Part shown: positions 57,482 to 64,000 of the stretch, piece after piece
Position numbering within the stretch: position 1 is the stretch's first letter
Layout of the letters: each line of letters starts with the position of its first letter
Origin: Brassica napus
Taxonomy: Eukaryota; Streptophyta; Magnoliopsida; Brassicales; Brassicaceae
DNA: 64,000 nt
NCBI RefSeq assembly: GCF_020379485.1
Contig: NC_063445.1
Coordinates: 55,639,422-55,703,421 of the forward strand
Direction of reading: 5' to 3'
Translations under genes and position numbers: made by a program
Notes under the pieces: model-generated
What the model was told of the DNA's origin: nothing
The model's database searches: none
The model's input: the letters and a program-made list of their open reading frames with translations, nothing else

Positions 57482-59026
57482 CTAAAATATAACTATAATA
57501 TATATATATATACCTGTTTCCAGCACTCGTGTTTGGACTAGTACATACTTGTTTCCAGCACTCGTGTTTGGACTAATAGGACCACATAAGTCGCCATGAA
57601 CCAACTCTAGTATGTTTGTAGCTCGGTATGAGGTTGATTGAGGGAACGTTTGCCTTGTCTGTTTGCCCATTAAGCACGAACCACATACCCTCTTCTCTAT
57701 CTCGAATTGTGGGATTTCAATAACTAGCTCTCGCTGTATCATAAACTTCATCGTATCAACGTTTATATGCCCTAACCTTGCATGCCACCTGCTTGAGTCA
57801 CTTGTCGCTGTAGACAATAGAGATAAATCATCCCTTATCCTCATATGCACTTTGTATAATCTATTCTTCGATCTCAGTGCATTGGCGATGAGTTTTCCAT
57901 AATGATTGTGCATTAAGAGGTGCTCTCCTCTCATCCTTATTTCACATCCTGACTCAGTTGCTTGTCTAAGGCTGATAATGTTATGTACTCTTTAGGTTTG
58001 GGATGAAATAGACATCTGTTATCTTTCTTGCTTCTCCGTTTCTGTCCATGAACTCGATCGATCCCTTCCCATTGATATCAATGCATGAGTCATCTCCAAA
58101 CCGTACTTTGCCGGAGATAGAATCATCAATAGACGAAAAATACCTACGATCTCCACTCATATGATTACTGGCCCCATTGTCAAGGTACCAGATATCATCT
58201 TCACCATCTTTCACTTCGTAGTTACTTGGTACGATTTTCCCTTCGTTTAAGTAGACTGCCTCGTGCATCATCAGCTCGTCTGCATCTAGTGTTTCAGTGT
58301 TCTCGTTCTCTTGTGCTGCTTGTAGTTTAAGCAAGCGATCTGGGAAATTATATGCAATATGTCCGGTTTTATCACATCTGAAACATGTAAGGTTTGTTGC
58401 ATATCTTGTTCCATTGAACCGACCACGACCTCGTCCTCTATTGTAGAAGCGTCCTCCACGACCTCTGCCTCTGTTGTAGTTGCGAGTCTGTTCTGTTTCC
58501 ATGTCTGCATACATAAGTTTTCCATGATCATCTTGGTTATCTTCCTCATCGAAGACACGTTCTTCATACGCCTTTAAATGTCCTATGATATCCTCAAAGC
58601 TAGTGGTTTTGAGGTCTAAGGCTTGTTCCAAAGCGGCCACAATCTGTATGTACTTCTTTCGAGGAAGGCACTTAAGAAACTTTTTTCACTAATTTTGCTT
58701 ATTCAATCTCTTCTCCCAATGCAGCAGATTTTGATAATATCTCAGATAGTTTTCCAACGAAATCATCTATAGACTCTGTGTCTTTCATCTTAAGACGATC
58801 AAAGTCTGCCATCAACGCTTCAGGAATTGATTGGAACAATAGAGCCATAGCCATTATTCTCTTTTCAATATTCTCTATATCTGATTCTATAACCTCCCAC
58901 ACTTTTTGTACCTTGAGTAAGATCTTCTCTCATGGCCCACACGGTGTAGTTCGTTGAGGTAAGAACATGACACTTTATCGACGATGATCCTCCCTCTGGT
59001 TGTATTGCTACTACAATATCACCCAT
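57482..59026 (-). pseudogene. Truncated copia retrotransposon Gag-protease-integrase remnant
   Basis: ATG 59,026 (MGDIVVAIQPEGG) next to its PBS. Gag pieces MREDLTQGTKS, SIPEALMADFDRLKMKDTESI (58,902-58,699) and MAALEQALDLKTTSFEDI (58,640-) lie in different frames. The zinc knuckle CFRCDKTGHIAYNF has Phe for the last Cys, the protease motif is DNGASNHM where DTG/DSG is normal, then GAG-pre-integrase WHARLGHINV with CGSCLMGKQTR, and VHGDLCGPI at the start of integrase. The element breaks off there, within a short duplicated stretch (57,510-57,580). A different family from the copia at 1-4216. Confidence 0.88.
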
Positions 59027-59027
59027 G

Positions 59028-59039
59028 GCTCTGATACCA
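59028..59039 (-). other. Primer binding site of the truncated copia
   Basis: Minus strand TGGTATCAGAGC, initiator tRNA-Met type; the gag ATG follows within a few bases. Confidence 0.9.
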
Positions 59040-59044
59040 AATAT

Positions 59045-59323
59045 TGTTGTAAAGCTTTTGTAAAGAACTCACAAGATTATACGAATATGTCTCTTCTTAT
59101 TGTTTAAAAAAACTAGCACAAAAACTTAAGCTCTCACAATCACAAATCACTCACACAACATCTCAATGTCACACACGCCATTTATATATATGAATGCGTA
59201 ATCCTAAACCTAATAGAAATCACTTATTAGATAACTTCCTAAATACTCTATGTTTATCTCTTTGTTTCTTATCACAACTAGGAATAGGATTACTTCTAGC
59301 TTTCTTCAAAGCTTATCTCAACA
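59045..59323 (-). repeat. LTR of the truncated copia
   Basis: 279 bp with TGTTG...CAACA inverted ends, next to the PBS. It contains a TATATATATGAA-like run (about 59,184). The other LTR is missing with the 3' half. Confidence 0.82.
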
Positions 59324-59408
59324 ATCACAATTTCTGAATGAATCTAAGGTTGCATGACTCTGTTTCTTTATACTCTCTTCTAACGACTCTAACAAACTGT
59401 TACTTTGG

Positions 59409-60040
59409 TCAATCAAATGTTAACACATGTACTTCCTTGTTTCCGTTGAAAGTCGACTCTAACAACCTCCTCTTACCACTCTTCTTATGACATGTGGCCT
59501 TTGCGACTCTCCTCATTATACCGGTATCAGAAGAGTTTACTTCTGGCATCTCATCGGCTAACCTTGCCCAAAATTTAATCAGTAAGATAAGGCATTCTTG
59601 CCATGCGGAACTATCAGCGATGTGCACGTAGAAACCATTTGGAGGTACACTGAGGATGCCTTGGAAACTCTCTGCACTTCCAAAATCAAGATCTCTTCTA
59701 CTTTCCAGTGTATCTAACAAATTCAGTATGTATTGTTTGTAGACATATTTCCGGGAAATGAGACCCTTGAGTCATTGATGTGGGCATTGACTTCATTGTT
59801 GAAGCTGTCCAAATATGTGATAAGCGATATTCTACTGCATTCTTCCTTAAGAACCACCCGGTTGAACCACTAACTGCTGGGTACCCGATTGTTCGTATGG
59901 TCTGTATGGTGTCTGAAGCCAAGGCAAGTAAATCTCCCTTGACTGGTAAAATTTCAGCTGTGATGTCCTCATTTGTCCAAACCTCAGAGCAGAGGATACA
60001 GCTTAAATACCTTAATATCAGCTGGTGAGAACAAAGAGAG
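59409..60040 (-). pseudogene. MIP2-like (Sec39/NBAS family) fragments
   Basis: Minus strand: RYLSCILCSEVWTNEDITAE and ILPVKGDLLALASDTIQTI (60,010-59,900), then LDTLESRRDLDFGSAESFQG and PPNGFYVHIADSSAWQECL with FWARLADEMPEV (59,720-59,530). Frames shift near 59,880 and 59,780 and intermediate exons are absent. The truncated copia lies on its 3' side. Confidence 0.75.
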
Positions 60041-60057
60041 ATATAATAGTCACAGTT

Positions 60058-60425
60058 AGGCCTGGGATTTTGAACTGAACAGAAGCCGCCAAACCGAACC
60101 AAAATTTCGGTTAGTTCGGTTCGATTCGTAGGTTTTCTAAAAAAGTATTCGGTTTGGCAATCTGTTACTTCAGTTTTCTTCTTTCTTAAAAAAAAAATTA
60201 TATACCCCAACTATACCAAAACCCTGAACCAAACTAACAAAATTTCTAACCGAAATAACCGTATTCATCCAAAATTTTAACGAAATCTAACCAAAATAAA
60301 AACTTCAGTAGCATTTTCTAAAATCGAATTAACTAAATACCGATCCGAATTATATTTCGGGTTAGTTCACTAAGATTTATGTTGAACCGAACTATAAAAT
60401 TTTATGACTGGAAGTAAAATGATAG
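60058..60425. repeat. GGTTCGGTT-type inverted element
   Basis: Left end gaaccaaaatttcggttagttcggttcg, right end cgggttagttcac...gttgaaccgaac. Composition and symmetry are like those of the large inverted repeat at 49,255-50,830. Confidence 0.5.
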
Positions 60426-61379
60426 CAATAGGTTTTCTTTCTGAAAAACAGTTTAACTAGATTATTTTTAAAAGTAACCTAAAAAATCTAAATACAGAAC
60501 TTACAATTATCATTATAAATGATCTTTTTTTTCTTCCAAATTTCTCAAGATATCACAATTTTTGAAAGCTTGTCTATCGAATTATTTATAATGAACTCTC
60601 ACCTTTTCACTTTTAAAATGATATAAACTAATAAACATAACACGTATCATTTAAATAGACTATCAACATTTACTTATACACGTAAATATCAATATGCTTA
60701 CAAAACCATGATATGAACATATTCTGTGTCTTATTATCACTTTTCCTAAATTTATTTAATTTTTCTTTTGTTTTTCCTTTTTTGCTTCTTTTATTTCTAG
60801 TGTTCCATGTTACAGGCTTCTATGATATTTTCTATGCTATTTCCTACATTTAACTTTATATACAACATCAACAATCTTAACACTAACTATAAATTATTTT
60901 AATAAGATTAAAACTTTTGACAGCGTTTAAAGAAAATGTTACAGCTTTTATTGCATTAGACACACAAGATTGTAATACAACAAACTCGTACTATTAGGCC
61001 CTACGTACTAACTATCCCCTTATCTTTTGTGCCAAAATGGAAGTGGCTACAATAGATTCACTCATCGTTGTGAATACAGCTGGTTTGTGTCGGTGTTGAC
61101 TCAGAATAATCAACTCTTTGTAATAGGAATAGGTCTTCAGCTGCGTTCTAACTAAAACACATTCACATATTTTCTTTATACAGATCAGTTCGACGAAGAG
61201 CGATTTGCAAGAGGTGATTTTTTATTTTTGTATTCTGCACATGTTTATTTCATCTCAATTGTTCATATCTTTCATAAATTAAATATAATTTGCAGGAAAA
61301 AATATTATCATGACTATGAACTCAAGGATCTTACTCTAGCGATTATTGATTACTTATTTTATGTTTGAGCAGGAGACTT
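60426..61379 (+). promoter_or_regulatory. NLR3 upstream region and leader intron
   Basis: 60,790-61,260 is similar to 13,090-13,560 upstream of NLR1. Leader intron about 61,214 (AAGAG|GTGATT) to 61,372 (GAGCAG), ATG at 61,380. 60,446-60,510 matches 34,960-35,030. Confidence 0.6.
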
Positions 61380-64000
61380 ATGGCTGAGGCACTTTTACCA
61401 TTTGCAGTAGAGAGGCTTTGGAACCTCCTTGTCCGAGAAACTAAGCAATTTCAAGGAGTTGAAGAGCAGTTCGAGGGATTAAAAAATGATGTGGATACGT
61501 TAAGGTGCTTTTTGAAAGATGCGGAGGCCAAGAAACATTCAAGTGAAATGGTGAGAAAAGTTATCAAAGACATCAAAGAAATTGTTTTGGATGCAGAAGA
61601 TATCGTCGAAACCTTTCTTCTGAAGAAAGAACTCGGAGAATCAAGCAGCAGTAGCGTGAAAAGATTTGCATATGTCACTGTGAAAAGCATGGTGCTTGGG
61701 TTTGATATGAAAACCATAAGTAAGAGGATATCTAAGTGACGAAGACCATCTTGTTGGGTTAGAGAGAAGTGTTGAAAGATTGGTTGGCTATTTGGTGGAG
61801 GAGGATAGCAGCCAAGTGGTTTCCATAACTGGGATGGGCGGTATTGGTAAAACCACACTTGCAAGAAAAGTTTTCAATCATGAGACAATAAAAACTAATT
61901 TTCCAGGATTAGCTTGGGTGTGTGTTTCACAACAGTTTGAAAGGAAGTGTGTCTGGCAGACAATCTTGCGACAACTGATCAGGCCAGAATGTGATGTTTC
62001 AAAGATGATGGAAGACGAACTTCTAGAGAAGATTGTTCGAGTGTTTGAAACACAAAAGGCTTTGATCGTCATTGATGATATATGGAGCGAAGGAGATTGG
62101 AACCTAATCAAGCATGTGTTTCTGCCAAAAAAAGGTGAACATCCTTATCTTACATACGTTAGGCTGTGTTTTTAAAAACTCAAGATTTGATCATGAAACA
62201 TTAGAAAAATATAAATGTGTTGCAGGATGGAAGGTTTTACTTACTTCTCGCAATGAGGAAGTGGCATTACATGCTGATAAACAATGTGTCACCTTCAAAC
62301 CAGAATGCCTAACTTTTGAAGAAGGTTGGGATCTTTTTCAAAAGCTAGCATTTCCTATTAAAGAAACAGCTGGTAAGTTTTCAAGGACGGCCTACTTTGG
62401 ATTTTTTTTTTCTGTTCTAGTAAATTAAAGAAAAATGACTACAATATCTGCAAGACATATGATCCTTTCAAACATTCTTGTAACTGATGCTTAAACATTG
62501 TGGAGGTCTACCACTGGCTATTAAGGTGTTAGGCGGGATGTTACGTAAGAACTACACATTGCGACAGTGGAAAACGATACGTGAGAATATTAAAGCTCCC
62601 ATCGTTAGAGGGACTGGCTTTGACGACGGAAATATCAATACAGAGGTTTACGATGTTTTGAATCTGAGTTTCGAAGAGCTGCCTGCTTATTTGAAGCATT
62701 GCTTCCTTTACCTTGCTAGTTTTCCAGAAGATTATGAGATAAATACAAAGAAACTGTCCTATTACTGGGCTGCAGAAGGAATACAAAGGCCAATGGATTT
62801 CAATGGAGCGGCATTCAAGAGGTTGCAAATGGATACATAGAGGAATTGGTGAAGAGACACATGGTTATTTCTAAAAGAGACGTTGATACTTCAAGATTTG
62901 AAACACTTCGGTTGCATGACAAGATGAGAGAACTTTGTTTACTCAAAGCTGAAGAAGAGAATTTTGTACAAACCATTGACACATCAACTGCAAAGTCGAA
63001 ATTTCCTTGTAAATCTCGCAGACTTGCTGTTGTACGTTGTCCCGGTGAAGCATTTAGTTTCGACACGGAGGTGAAGAATCCAAGCCTAAGAACTCTCTTG
63101 TTTATCGAGTGCAGAAGATGGAAGGCAACAAGTTTATTGTTTACAAGGCATAAGCTGATGAGAGTGTTAGATCTCTCTTATGTGGATTTTAAAGGAGGGA
63201 AGGTACCCTCTAGCATCGGGAAGCTCATCCACTTGAGATATCTTAGTTTAGTGTGGACAAATGTAACTCAACTGCCTGCTTCTATGCGGAATCTGAAGAA
63301 GCTGCTCTATTTAAACCTAGATGTAATTTGCTTCTCCACTGTACTCGACATGCCCAATATCTTGAAAGAGATGCGAGAGTTGACATTCTTGTGTTTGCCG
63401 ATGAGCTTAGATGATAAGACAAAGTTGGAATTGGGAAATCTGGTCAAGCTGGAGACGTTGGAGTGTTTCTCCACAAAATATGGGAGAGACGGATCTGAAG
63501 GGTATGACGCGGCTCAGATCTCTCTCTATCTTTATTAGAGACGAGAAGTATACTATGGAAATTCTATATATCTTCATCTCTAAGTAAGCTTTCACACTTG
63601 GAGGGTCTTACAATATATAACGACAAGAAGTTTTATACTCCCACGAATGATGATGAAGAAGGATTTGTTTGGGATTTTGTTAATCTCAAAGAGCTCAAGT
63701 TGGAGATATATATGCCAAGGTTACCTGATGCGCAACGCTTTCCTTCTCACCTTACAACCATAAGTCTTAAGCAGTCTCGTTTGAAGAAGGATCCAATGCC
63801 TATTCTAGAGAAGTTGCTTCACTTGAAAGATATTAGTTTACAATCTCGATCTTTCTGCGGGGGAAGAATGGATTGCTCAAGGGATGGGTTTTCTCAATTG
63901 CAGAAGCTAAAATTTGAGGGATTAGAGGAGTGGGAAGAGTGAATAGTAGAAGAAGGCTCTATGCCTCTTCTTCACACTCTCGATATTCAATATTGCGAAA
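61380..64000 (+). pseudogene. NLR3: CC-NBS-LRR (RPP8/RPP13-like), many lesions, runs off window
   Basis: MAEALLPFAVERLWNLL as in NLR1. Lesions against NLR1/NLR2: TGA at about 61,737 with ~130 bp missing between coiled coil and NBS; the intron 2 acceptor and start of exon 3 deleted (about 62,490, ACTGATG|CTTAAACATTG); one-base deletion near 62,812 ([11 protein letters not shown] then stop); two-base deletion near 63,488 (GRDGSEG); extra bases near 63,566; TGG to TGA near 63,942. Between these P-loop GMGGIGKTT, kinase-2 [39 protein letters not shown] and LRRs remain clear. Exon 1 donor 62,134, exon 2 62,226-62,372. Long dead. Confidence 0.92.

Overview
The window is nuclear DNA of a plant of the mustard family (Brassicaceae). 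Genes are spliced, intergenic DNA is very AT-rich, and the recognisable genes are best matched by Arabidopsis genes that lie near each other on chromosome 5 (from memory: a Mut7/EXD-type 3'-5' exonuclease At5g24340, the Sec39-domain protein MIP2 At5g24350, TFIIIC subunit 5 At5g24450 and PRR5 At5g24470). No species is assigned.

Layout, left to right. 1-4216: 5' half of a Ty1/copia retrotransposon on the minus strand (1240 codons open, PBS, 5' LTR), inserted in a MIP2-like fragment. 4217-6270: MIP2 3' end, then a scrambled pseudo-copy of the TFIIIC5 gene. 6275-10000: AT-rich element and copy A of an unrecognised dispersed repeat. 11.5-12.65 kb: last exon of the exonuclease gene, a LINE 3' relic and a CACTA transposon end. 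13.7-16.25 kb: NLR1 (CC-NBS-LRR, RPP8/RPP13-like), with a premature stop and truncated into the exonuclease fragment (16.25-17.15 kb). 17.9-18.85 kb: MIP2 fragment. 18,861-26,083: MULE with a DUF1985/Ulp1 gene and a MURA-type transposase, both interrupted by stops, flanked by a 9-bp target duplication. 26.08-29.1 kb: second copy of the MIP2-fragment/NLR-promoter unit, holding a 921-bp Sadhu-like retroposon. 29.1-32.4 kb: NLR2, broken by a small deletion. 33.3-34.7 kb: MIP2 fragment. 35.7-36.4 kb: CCT-domain tail of a PRR5-like gene. 36.6-40.2 kb: an apparently intact 14-exon TFIIIC subunit 5 gene, the only complete host gene here, with two U12-type introns. 40.9-47.8 kb: tandem arrays and copies B/C of the unknown repeat. 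48-51.3 kb: AT-rich elements, a ~1.6-kb inverted repeat and a tRNA-derived SINE. 51,927-57,326: near-complete LINE with two overlapping ORFs. 57.5-59.3 kb: truncated copia copy with LTR. 59.4-60.0 kb: MIP2 fragment. 61.4 kb to the end: NLR3, heavily mutated.

Together this is an NLR graveyard: three related resistance-gene copies, all damaged, sit among duplicated and shuffled shards of one conserved gene neighbourhood and many transposons. The promoter and 5' leader of the NLR unit travel with MIP2 shards, so local tandem duplication and unequal exchange are the likely engine. Exon boundaries and frames were derived by hand; gene names rest on recognition of protein motifs, not on searches.
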